NCBI GenBank assembly: GCA_005518205.2
Contig: RFFC02000010.1
Coordinates: 99,315-163,314, forward strand
Reading direction: 5' to 3'
From: Hormoscilla sp. GUM202
GTDB lineage: Bacteria; Cyanobacteriota; Cyanobacteriia; Cyanobacteriales; Desertifilaceae
Length of the DNA: 64,000 nt
This document shows, in pieces, positions 49,424 to 57,758 of the stretch (positions within the stretch are counted from its first letter, which is position 1; each line of letters starts with the position of its first letter). The position numbers and the translations under genes are program-made. A model generated the notes under the pieces. It made no database searches and was not told the origin of the DNA. It worked only from the letters and a program-made list of their open reading frames with translations.

Positions 49424-49666
49424 ATGCCATCTGAGTTACATCTTCAAGCTCAAGTATTACCGGGAAACAAGATTGAGATTCAGCACCCAGAACTCTCTGT
49501 CGGTGATACAGTGAAAGTATCGGTGTTATTGCCAGAAAAATATTCATCAAAACGAAGTTCTGTCCTCGAGATAATAGAAAGAATACACAATCAACGATCG
49601 TCGTCAACCAGTGCCGCAGAAATTGACAAGTATCTTGAAGAAGAGAGAAATTCATGGGACAGCTAA
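49424..49666 (+). CDS. Antitoxin-like small protein of a PIN-toxin pair
   Basis: 80 aa (MPSELHLQAQVLPGNKIEIQ ... SAAEIDKYLEEERNSWDS). The beta-rich start and acidic C-terminal helix ending in EERNSWDS are typical of antitoxins that precede PIN-domain toxins in cyanobacteria. It overlaps the toxin gene by 13 bases, indicating coupled translation. By analogy it binds and inhibits the toxin and represses its own promoter. Confidence 0.75.
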   Translation: MPSELHLQAQVLPGNKIEIQHPELSVGDTVKVSVLLPEKYSSKRSSVLEIIERIHNQRSSSTSAAEIDKYLEEERNSWDS

Positions 49667-50103
49667 TAATTCCATCATCTTCCCGTGTCTATATAGATAC
49701 GGCAGTAGTGATTTATACCGTCGAAAACAACTCTGATTATTGGTCACTACTAGAACCTCTATGGTTAAAATTTCAGACAGGGGAAATAGATATTATTAGC
49801 AGTGAACTTCTACTGATGGAGGTGCTAGTCCGTCCCTTGAGAAATGCTGATACTTCCCTAATTGCAGACTATGAAGAATTACTTTTATCGACAGAAATGC
49901 AGTTAATACCCATCAGCCAATCTCTTCTCAGGGAAGCAGCAAGTCTCCGCGCTAGTACCGCTAACCTAAGAACACCGGATGCTATTCATGTAGCGACATC
50001 TTTCGTTGCTAATTGTACCCTGTTTCTGACCAATGATAAAGGACTTCGGAATGTGCCCAACCTCCCTATTACGATCCTTAGTGAAGTTCTCGAATCTGAA
50101 TGA
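49654..50103 (+). CDS. PIN-domain toxin, VapC-like
   Basis: 149 aa with the PIN acidic set: SRVYIDTAVVIYTVE (first D), ELLLMEVLVRPL (E), RTPDAIHVATS (D) and LFLTNDKGL (D). VapC-type toxins are magnesium-dependent RNases that cut tRNA or other RNA. All expected residues are present and the partner is intact, so the module may be functional. It lies inside the segment flipped by IS630 recombination. Confidence 0.88.
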   Translation: MGQLIIPSSSRVYIDTAVVIYTVENNSDYWSLLEPLWLKFQTGEIDIISSELLLMEVLVRPLRNADTSLIADYEELLLSTEMQLIPISQSLLREAASLRASTANLRTPDAIHVATSFVANCTLFLTNDKGLRNVPNLPITILSEVLESE

Positions 50104-50165
50104 GGATATATATCTCTTTGGGTACATATCACTTTAGCTGCGGGGATGGTTTCACTCTTTTGTCC

Positions 50166-50198
50166 AGAAACCCGGTTTTTACAGAAAGCCGGGTTTCT
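50166..50198. terminator. AGAAACCCGG hairpin after vapC-like gene
   Basis: AGAAACCCGG / CCGGGTTTCT arms with TTTTTACAGAAAG between, about 60 bases past the toxin gene. Same family as 9976-10011. A terminator role is plausible. Confidence 0.5.
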
Positions 50199-50263
50199 TA
50201 ATTTGATGATTGCAATTGAGGGGACGGGATGGTATACTAATAATTGATGTGACATGGTGAGTT

Positions 50264-51970
50264 ATGGCAAGTAGAGAGAGTTTACGCCAATTGCTGCGAA
50301 ATCTTGATAATCGCGGCTACAAAGCTTATAAAGAAATTCAGGGACGCTACCAGTTCCCGGAGTTGACCCTGATAATTGATTGGGTGCAAGCTGACCCCTT
50401 TGCTGCCCCGAGTCACTTACTGGTCCAGTTGCCTCATGCGATCGCGGGTTTTCCCCCTCAATTATATCAGACCCGATCGCGCCAAGTGGCCCTGCGCGAT
50501 CGCCTCACCCGCGAGTTCGACATGGTAGCAAGGAAGATTAGCGAACGCCGGGGGACTGGCAACAGTGGTTTAATTAGCATTGCCAAGACTGGGCAAGAAG
50601 TGATCGATCGCACGTCGGTGTTAATTACAGATAAATTTGTGGAAGCGCGTTTTTTTGTCGGATTACCGGCCAGCGGTCGCCGGATTTTGGGCTATCAAGC
50701 TGCCCAGATGCTATGCGAGGATCTGCCGGAAATTGTGGACAAGGCTCTCAAATATGGTAATTTGAATCCTAAGGCGATCGGGCGTCACGTGGAAACGGCG
50801 GAAGATGCTGATTGGCTGCGATCGCAGTTAACATCACGAGGACTGGTTGCTTTTGTAGCAGATGGGGCGATTTTGCCCCGCAGGAGTGGGGTAGATCCGC
50901 GCCCTCTTGCTGCTGATGCTATCAGTTTCAAGTCACCAGATTCCCTGCGAGTTGAGTTTAATTGTCCAAATCGCGGTACGATTACCGGAATGGGGATCCC
51001 TGTGGGGATAACTTTAATCGTGGGTGGGGGCTATCATGGCAAGTCTACCTTATTGAGAGCGATCGAACTAGGGGTTTACAATCACGTACCTGGTGATGGA
51101 CGAGAGTTTGTGGTCACAAATTCGGCAGCGGTGAAAATTCGGGCTGAAGATGGACGCAGCGTGGCCGGAGTGGATATTTCGCCTTTTATCAATCATCTGC
51201 CCCAGTCCCGCCAAACAACAAATTTCTCTACTACCAATGCTAGCGGCAGTACCTCACAAGCGGCTAATATTATTGAAGCTTTGGAAGCGGGTGCTGGGGT
51301 GCTGCTGGTGGATGAGGATACGGCGGCAACTAATTTTATGATTCGCGATCGCCGCATGCAAGCCCTGATCGCTAAGAACAAAGAACCTATTACTCCCTTT
51401 ATCGATAAGGTGGGTCAGTTGTCACGAGATGCAGGGGTGTCAACGATTATGGTAATGGGAGGTAGTGGGGATTATTTTGATGTGGCAGATACGGCGATCG
51501 CGATGGAGAATTTTCAACCCCAGGAGGTGACGGCCCAGGCGAAGGCGATCGCGCGGGAATATGCGACCTCGCGGACGGCGGAAGGAGGTAAGTCCTTTGG
51601 CAAGATTACAGCCCGAGTGCCCTTATCGGAAAGTTTAGACCCTAGCAGAGGGAATAAATCGGTGAAATTGAAAGTCCGAGATGTGGATGGGGTAGTGTTT
51701 GGCAATGAGAATATAGATTTGTCGGCAGTAGAACAGATCGTAGAGGTGGGACAGTTGCGAGCGATCGCGGAGGCGATCGTATATGCTAAGGAGAAATATC
51801 TGGATGGAAAACATACGGTGGCCCAGATGCTAGATGGGACGATCGCAGACATTTCCAAAGGTGGTTTGGATGTGCTGACGCGGTTTCCCCAAGGAGATTT
51901 AGCGGAGTTCCGCCGCTTTGAGTTAGCTGCTGCTATTAACCGCCTGCGCACTCTGGAGGTCAAGTCTTAA
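50264..51970 (+). CDS. Predicted ATPase of the ABC class
   Basis: 568 aa. Walker A IVGGGYHGKSTLLRAI, a long signature region (SGSTSQAANIIEALEAGAGV), Walker B LLLVDEDTAATNFMIRD and MVMGGSGDYFDVADTAI place it in the COG3044 ABC-ATPase family of unknown function, widespread in cyanobacteria and other bacteria. The N-terminal 200 residues (YQFPELTLIIDWVQADPFA) are the family-specific domain. No membrane segments or transporter partner. It begins 160 bp after the toxin gene, likely from its own promoter (TATACTAAT near 50233). Confidence 0.9.
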   Translation: MASRESLRQLLRNLDNRGYKAYKEIQGRYQFPELTLIIDWVQADPFAAPSHLLVQLPHAIAGFPPQLYQTRSRQVALRDRLTREFDMVARKISERRGTGNSGLISIAKTGQEVIDRTSVLITDKFVEARFFVGLPASGRRILGYQAAQMLCEDLPEIVDKALKYGNLNPKAIGRHVETAEDADWLRSQLTSRGLVAFVADGAILPRRSGVDPRPLAADAISFKSPDSLRVEFNCPNRGTITGMGIPVGITLIVGGGYHGKSTLLRAIELGVYNHVPGDGREFVVTNSAAVKIRAEDGRSVAGVDISPFINHLPQSRQTTNFSTTNASGSTSQAANIIEALEAGAGVLLVDEDTAATNFMIRDRRMQALIAKNKEPITPFIDKVGQLSRDAGVSTIMVMGGSGDYFDVADTAIAMENFQPQEVTAQAKAIAREYATSRTAEGGKSFGKITARVPLSESLDPSRGNKSVKLKVRDVDGVVFGNENIDLSAVEQIVEVGQLRAIAEAIVYAKEKYLDGKHTVAQMLDGTIADISKGGLDVLTRFPQGDLAEFRRFELAAAINRLRTLEVKS

Positions 51971-51994
51971 GGATCCTGGGAGGGGCGATCGCCT

Positions 51995-52101
51995 CAGTTT
52001 GGGCTGCCAACTGATAAGTTTCCCGGTGCAGAACCGCAGTTTTAGCAAGGTCGGGATAGCCAACACCCATGCCAAAAGTAAGTTAGTCATAGGTCTCACC
52101 T
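51995..52101 (-). pseudogene. nfsA remnant (duplication copy 2)
   Basis: On the minus strand, ACCTATGACTAAC (the nfsA start, as at 31219) is joined to TTTTGGCATGGGTGTTGGCT and to CGGTTCTGCACCGGGAAACT, matching 34762 and 34833 in the longer copy. Most of the gene has been deleted. It shows that the duplicated block extended into nfsA. Confidence 0.85.
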
Positions 52102-52105
52102 TGCC

Positions 52106-52123
52106 AGGTGGGCGATGCCCACC
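52106..52123. repeat. GTGGGCGATGCCCACC palindrome, right of ariAB copy 2
   Basis: CAGGTGGGCGATGCCCACCC, counterpart of 31188-31207 on the inverted strand. Confidence 0.6.
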
Positions 52124-52184
52124 CACCCTACTATATCACTAGCTATAGCGAGTTAAAATTATCCGATTTTTACCAAACGGTAAG

Positions 52185-52610
52185 TTATGTATCATTTGGC
52201 AAAACCTGAAAAGGCTGATTGTTACTTTCCCATGTTATCATATCTAAGTATAGTCGCGTTTTCCGAAAATACACTTCCTCGTAAGCAAGTCGTAAATTCC
52301 TTTCAAGACTATGGGGTTCAACATCAGCAGCTTTATTGGAACCAATTGCTTTGCGTAAGCCAAGAGACAGGATTTCTACTAAGTGGTGACCGCAGCAGAC
52401 TTGCCAGCGATCGTGACTGTTGCTTCTTTTGTTCGTTAGTCGTTGTTGCAGTTCTTCGTCTTTCAAGGATAAGGCTTGGGATTTCTTCTTAACTTCTTGA
52501 ATTAGTTTTAATTCATCAATTTCCAGGGTTCGATCGTCAACGAACTTGCTGAATGTTATCCCATCAAAGGTTAGATTTAATCCATCACACTGAGAAACCC
52601 AAAGCAGATA
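52185..52610 (-). pseudogene. DUF4435 TOPRIM-like effector, 3' piece (copy 2), inverted
   Basis: Encodes LLWVSQCDGLNLTFDGITFS to NQPFQVLPNDT, identical in protein sequence to the end of the intact gene at 30705-31129. It abuts IS630 copy B at 52611 with the TA target at 52609-52610. The 5' pieces are at 43193-44901 on the plus strand; the orientation change is due to inversion between IS630 copies. Confidence 0.93.
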
Positions 52611-53681
52611 CATATTGTTCACAAGTTAGCTAGTACAATAACAGCATTTAGTAAACCAGTTTTTAAACGTATTTGTTCCAATCAGCATTAGAGCAAGTTC
52701 AATTAACTTTTCTAGCGCCTCCATTGCTCGTGTTGGGAACATTCTGACCAGTGACTTAACCGTTGACCACAACATCTCAATAGGATTGAAGTCTGGTGAG
52801 TAGGGTGATAAATATTCTACTCTTGCTCCCGTAGCGACTATCAGTTCTTCGATACCTTTCATTTTATGGATATTAAGGTTATCCATAACTACCACATCCC
52901 CGGGATTCAGCTTCTCCACCAGGTCATGTTCAACAAAATCCTTAAAATCCTTACCTTTCATAGAGCCTTTAATTGCTTTTTTCGCCACAACCCTTTCAAT
53001 ACTTATTGCTCCGATTAACGTCATTTTCCTGCCCTTATAAAATGGTCTTAAATAGAATGCCTTTTTACCTTTTTCACTCTCGTGTCCAGAGACGCCCACC
53101 GGCGCTCTCGGACACGACCTGGCCATTTCGCGACTCATCCCTATCCAGAAAGCTGCCTCATCAATAAATATCAATTTTCCCTGTGGGACATCTCGAACCC
53201 GCTCTCGGTAATCAACTCGCTGCTGTTGAACTGCTGGAGTTGCTACTTTTTCTGCCCGGTAAGTTTTTTTTTAAGAGTTAAGCCTTCTTTTTTTAGGAAC
53301 TCACACATCCCCCCTACACTGACATAAACATCCTGCTCATTTAACAGATGTTCCCTCAGCCTACCGGACAATCTGGGTAATCTTTTACCATCTTCACGAT
53401 CAAGTCTCGATAGGCTTCTAGCTTGCCCGGACGTTTGGGGCCGGGTTTTTTAGGGGTTAGATCTTGCGTTTCTCGATATTGTTTTATATAACTATGAACA
53501 GTAGCAGGACTGAGCATAAACTGCTCGGCAAGTTGCCTCCTCGAGCCTTTGCCCAATTTATAAGCAGTGACGACTTTTTGTCTAAGGTCCAGAGAGTAAC
53601 GTCCCATAGCTGAATAAGGTCTGCATTGAGTATAGCTCTAGTTTAGCACAAAAATGTTCTACTTGTTTCCTGAACAAGCTG
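52611..53681 (-). mobile_element. IS630-family element, copy B
   Basis: 1071 bp, inverted relative to copy A and with the same frames and lesions. TA at 52609-52610 and 53682-53683. Flanked by the ariB 3' piece on one side and the IS1-type body on the other, the reciprocal of copy A. Confidence 0.93.
52626..53607 (-). pseudogene. IS630-family transposase, copy B, two frame changes
   Basis: Same sequence as copy A: N-terminal frame 53356-53607, DDE frame 52626-53174, with the same change near the A9 tract and near the DYPDCPVG end. The in-frame palindrome is at 53081-53116. Because the two copies are alike, the lesions predate the second insertion, so either they are bypassed by frameshifting or the copies were moved by another transposase. 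Confidence 0.85.
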
Positions 53682-53683
53682 TA

Positions 53684-54479
53684 ATTGAAAGCCTCAACAT
53701 TTCTTCGGACTTTGAGTAACATAATGTTTTTCTTTTTAATCCAGCTCGATAATGTCTTAATCGACCTATTTCACATTCAACACGGGTCATGTAGGTTTTG
53801 CTGACTATATGGTCAATATATTCAATAAACATTGGATAAACAGGCCATCCATCAGTAACGTATAAAAAGCATTGCCAACATTTTATAATATCCCACATAG
53901 GCTTAAAAGTTTCTGCAGAACGATCGCCTAATACCCATGTTATAATCCCTGGCTTGAAATGATTTACGACTGTCCATAGCCACTTTTTATTCTTTTTTTT
54001 ATTGACATAAGTATGCAACTCGTCAATTTCTGCAACCTCCGGAATATCGTAGTTTTCAGGGATTGACGGTAATTCTTTAGCTGCCTGTTTTACCCAATCA
54101 ATTTGAGTATTATGGCTGACACCAGTTATCCTTTCAATACCTCGAAATCCATTGCCATTAACGTACATTGTCAAACAATTTTTCTTGACATCTTCTGAAT
54201 AACCGCGCGGATAATAATGTTCGAGAAACTGGCGACGACAATCTTTACAAATTCAATTCTGTTTGCCGCGTCGGTGACCATTTTTATTGATGTTTTCAGA
54301 ACCACATCTGGGACATTTCATGTTCGACTCCTTTAGCTAATTCTTTCGCCTTACTATCCATGATAACACATATTATGACTAGGTCGAAAACAAACATCAT
54401 ACTATACATAAATTCTGACTGTAAAATTGCAGATTATCATAATCTGCAATAACCCATCATCCCGAAAATGTGCAACGCC
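53684..54479 (-). mobile_element. IS1-family copy 2, main body
   Basis: Same as 27534-28329, ending ..AAATGTGCAACGCC at 54479. IS630 inserted at its TA (between AACTTA and TAATTG), and the outer 74 bp are now at 45975-46048. The transposase (53684-54321) has lost its C-terminus and carries the same TGA at 54253-54255. The flank TATTTGAA (54480-54487) is the target duplication. Confidence 0.92.
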
Positions 54480-54522
54480 TATTTGAAAATGTCGGCGTAT
54501 TATTAATGGACCGACGCTCTAG
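54480..54522. mobile_element. MITE (CTAGAGCGTCGGTCCA end), part 2
   Basis: Ends TGGACCGACGCTCTAG at 54522 and is the other half of 46049-46139. Together they frame the original IS1 insertion. Confidence 0.85.
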
Positions 54523-54528
54523 AGCGTC

Positions 54529-54605
54529 GGGGGTGCATCCCAGATTTGCAAAGATAGCTATAGGGGCTCACAGCTTTGTTGCGCAAATTATGACATAAGT
54601 TTACA
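54529..54605. mobile_element. Half of a GGGTGCATCCCA-ended MITE
   Basis: GGGTGCATCCCAGATTTGCA and AATTATGACATAAGTTTACA align with the left half of the complete MITE at 55872-56016. The right half is missing. Confidence 0.7.
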
Positions 54606-54800
54606 GGGAGCAGTTGAAGGCTACATCTCAGCATCTACTTTTGTTACAGACGTACACTACATTATCCGTAAAGACAAGGAAATGGCACTAAATGCTGATT
54701 TCAGTGACTTGGAGGATGCTATTCAGTATTCTACTGCTGTAGTTAATCAATTGGAGGCGATCGTTACCCGGAACCCCAAAGATTTTCCCGTGGTTACTCC
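54606..54800 (+). pseudogene. PIN-domain toxin remnant
   Basis: VEGYISASTFVTDVHYIIRK then, after an apparent internal deletion, LNADFSDLEDAIQYSTAVVN and LEAIVTRNPKDFPVVTP. The DFEDA and IVTRNPKDF blocks are the third and fourth acidic motifs of PIN toxins. The N-terminal D motif and the E motif are gone. Confidence 0.7.
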
Positions 54801-55119
54801 GCTCACTGCAAGTCGTCGGATCCCCCAAACCCCCCTTGCGTTCCCTGGCTCTGCCAGGGAACGAGGCTATGCCTTACTCACATATTTCTTTACAATCTCA
54901 AATCCTTACACTGTCTTGATTTGAGACGAGAGCTTCAAAAAAGTTAACAATATGCTTCCACTAAGTTAACATTTTTATCAGTCCTCCGTGCGCGTAGCGC
55001 TGCGACGTCGGGACAAGGTGCCGAAAAATTAAATAACGATTAAATAAAACGACTCTTGCTTGGGCGCGTTGCTAATATTATATAGAGCCAGAGCTGGCAA
55101 GAATTCGACATTAATTGAG
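54801..55119. other. Gap without recognised gene
   Basis: Contains a GTTCCCTGGCTCTGCCAGGG palindrome (near 54840-54862) and AT-rich sequence. No coding region is supported. Confidence 0.4.
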
Positions 55120-55122
55120 AAT

Positions 55123-55215
55123 GATGAATTCCTGGGCCGCAGAAGAATTAAAATATGCAGATGCTGTCGCCCACGGGTGGGGAGCATCTCACTTTTGCAA
55201 TAAGTAGTTTTACTC
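55123..55215 (+). pseudogene. IS4-type transposase 5' remnant
   Basis: ATGAATTCCTGGGCCGCAGA encodes MNSWAAEELKYADAV, the characteristic start of a transposase DNA-binding domain (MNSWA.EEL..A.LGD). The rest is missing. It runs into an inverted repeat GGGAGCATCTCACTT. Confidence 0.45.
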
Positions 55216-55372
55216 AGGCAAAGTCTAAGTTGAGATAAGCGCAACGCTGCCTGAGGACTTGATTAACATTTTCGAGTTTCCATTGAGCGCCTTTCGTTCT
55301 TGGCGAATCTTTGTCGATTTAGCAATGAGTACAATTACTCATTACATAAGTGAGATGCTCCCGGACCGGACC
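55180..55372. repeat. Inverted-repeat pair GGGAGCATCTCACTT / AAGTGAGATGCTCCC
   Basis: GGGGAGCATCTCACTT (from about 55180) and AAGTGAGATGCTCCCG (to about 55371) face each other about 190 bp apart with no coding sequence between: a MITE-like or IS-end remnant abutting the helicase pseudogene. Confidence 0.5.
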
Positions 55373-55375
55373 GCC

Positions 55376-56654
55376 AAGTAGTCAGATTTCGATCGAGTCT
55401 GATACTATTCCTTGGTAGGTCCCGAATAATTTTGTTTTCGTCTTGGCGATCGCGCAACAGAATTGCTACAGTCTGAACACTTGCTGCATCGATAGCAAGT
55501 TTGACAACCAACTTGATTTCCTGGTCAATAGAGGAACATTCAACAAGAGTTGGCAAAGGACCGTCCGCTTTGGGTGCAACCGGTTCTACGATATCGGGGA
55601 GTCCTCTAAAGTAAGGCATATTTGCAATTTCCAGACCCAACTTAGCAATTTGTTGCGTATTCCGATAGTTTTCTTTAAATTCCCATACCTTCTTGATGTC
55701 AAGTCTCGCCAAGAAATCCGATGTCCATAAATCTGCTGAGCAACATCTCCGTTCGCGCAGCGTGGCGCCAGCCATAGAATGTCAGGGAACCATCAGCAGG
55801 AATTGCTTTAGCTAGCGATCAGATCATTTCTGGCGAGAAGGCGAGGCAAATATGAGATGCACCCTGGGAGAGGGTGCATCCCAGATTTGCAAAGATAGCT
55901 GTAGGGGCGACTGGCATTCTTGCGCCAATTATGACATAAGTTTACAGATAGACTCTCCGAATGCTAGCTGCTGCGCAGCCGCTGCGCTAGCGCCCTTGCG
56001 AAAGTGGGATGCACCCGTAGCCATGTCGTCCCAGTCATACCGTTTCCCCGTTCTTGCACGCAACTCTTGATAAGCCTCGTATATCTTAAATACTCGCTCC
56101 CGGTCCCTAGGTGCTATTATATTATAGTACCATAACTGCCCCCGCTCTCAATATCTTTATATCCTGGGTATGTGGTAATACCTTGCTGTGCTATCCAGCG
56201 CATCTCTTCTGCAAAAAAAATGCACGGGACGATCGAAAATATCATTCGCTCCGCATTCTACAGATACCTGTTCTATTGCTTTCTTAATTAACCCATCGCG
56301 GTCTTCTGGTTGAACAATATCCTTAGAGGACATTTTATGACGATAGCTAAGATAGCCCCTGGCAAACTTGTGGTAGTTCTCCACAACTACATCAGCTATG
56401 CTGTGCTCTTGTAAATGTTTCAGGTAAGAGACCAAAGCGCGATTAAATATAATTAACAGCGTTTTGCCGTGATGCTCTGTATTTCGCTTGGCAAGATAGG
56501 CTGCTCTTAAAATTGCCAGTATGGTTTTCCCACTGCCGGCAGTTCCCAACACGGCTATGTGTCCCCGGGCTGGCAGGTATAGTACTTCTTTTTGGCAACC
56601 GATCGGTTTTGGCAGACTCATGTTTTGACTACTCTGGACTTGCTCCCAAATCAT
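55376..56654 (-). pseudogene. UvrD/Rep-like superfamily I helicase, broken
   Basis: N-terminal part (56157-56654): Walker A in AVLGTAGSGKTILAILRAAY, then LLIIFNRALVSYLKHL. C-terminal part (55376-55775): KKVWEFKENYRNTQQIAKLG (the motif IV region, YRNT) and VAILLRDRQDE. The middle, with the DExx Walker B, is lost or replaced by a MITE (55872-56016) and mini-repeats, and the end is cut by the repeat at 55372. Not functional. Confidence 0.8.
55872..56016. mobile_element. MITE with GGGTGCATCCCA ends
   Basis: About 145 bp with terminal repeats GGGTGCATCCCA / TGGGATGCACCC, inside the helicase pseudogene. Also contains an AGCTGCTGCGCAGCCGCTGC mini-repeat. Related fragments: 54529-54605 and the GGGATGCACCC motif at 6787. 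Confidence 0.75.
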
Positions 56655-56710
56655 CTATCTTGATTATAACCCAGTAAACTAGACATGGCAACCAAATCTA
56701 GGTAAAACTC

Positions 56711-57583
56711 ATGGCACAAGCAAAGATTGGGATTATCGGCGGTAGCGGTCTGTATAAAATGGACGCCTTCCAGGATCTAGAAGAAGTACAAGTTGACACG
56801 CCTTTCGGTCCCCCTTCTGACTCCATCATCCTCGGCACCCTCTCCGGAACCCGGGTAGCCTTCCTGGCCCGTCACGGTCGCAATCATCATCTCCTGCCCT
56901 CGGAGTTGCCCTTCCGTGCCAATATCTATGCCATGAAGAGTTTGGGCGTGGAGTATCTGATCTCTGCTTCCGCTGTTGGTTCCCTCAAAGAAGAAGTCAA
57001 ACCAATGGATATGGTGCTGCCCGATCAGTATATCGATCGCACCAAGAATCGAACTTCCACCTTTTTCGGGAACGGGATTGCGGCCCACATTGCTTTTGGT
57101 CATCCCGTCTGTAGTCAATTAGCTGGAATTCTTGCCGATGCAATTGTCAGTTTGGAATTACCAGATATCACCCTGCATCGCGGCGGCACATATATCTGCA
57201 TGGAAGGTCCAGCATTTTCTACTCAGGCCGAGTCAAATCTTTATCGCAGCTGGGGGGCGACAATAATTGGCATGACCGCAGTGCCCGAAGCGAAGTTAGC
57301 CCGGGAAGCAGAAATCGCCTATGCAACCTTAGCTTTAGCAACTGATTACGATTGCTGGCATCCAGACCACGACCATGTAACCATAGATATGGTGATTGAT
57401 TATCTCCGACGCAATGCCATCAATGCGCAAAATGTGATTCAAGAAACCGTCAAGCGTCTGAGCGCCAATCCTCCCCTGTCCGATGCGCACTCGGCCTTAA
57501 AGTTCGCCATTTTAACCCCGCCCGAGCAAATGCCTGCGGTTACCAAGGATAAGCTAAAATTGTTATTGCAAAAGTATTTATGA
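56711..57583 (+). CDS. mtnP: S-methyl-5'-thioadenosine phosphorylase
   Basis: Cleaves 5'-methylthioadenosine with phosphate to adenine and methylthioribose 1-phosphate, the first step of methionine salvage. 290 aa. Motifs: [10 protein letters not shown] at the N-terminus, the phosphate-binding [20 protein letters not shown], the ligand-binding [15 protein letters not shown] and the [20 protein letters not shown] signature. Length and order match family II purine phosphorylases. Start ATG at 56711; no strong ribosome binding site. Single gene with no obvious operon partner. Confidence 0.96.
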   Translation: MAQAKIGIIGGSGLYKMDAFQDLEEVQVDTPFGPPSDSIILGTLSGTRVAFLARHGRNHHLLPSELPFRANIYAMKSLGVEYLISASAVGSLKEEVKPMDMVLPDQYIDRTKNRTSTFFGNGIAAHIAFGHPVCSQLAGILADAIVSLELPDITLHRGGTYICMEGPAFSTQAESNLYRSWGATIIGMTAVPEAKLAREAEIAYATLALATDYDCWHPDHDHVTIDMVIDYLRRNAINAQNVIQETVKRLSANPPLSDAHSALKFAILTPPEQMPAVTKDKLKLLLQKYL

Positions 57584-57758
57584 ATAGGTTTGTAATTGCG
57601 CTTTAGCTCCCGTAGGTTGGGTAAGGAACCTCAACCCAACCTCTGCCATCTCGGCCCTCAAGAAATCCCCACCAATTTCGGCATTTCGCCAACTAACTGC
57701 TTAAAAGCCGGTGTCTTCCGCATGCGGAAGACGGCGGCAGAGCCGTGGGAACGAGGTA

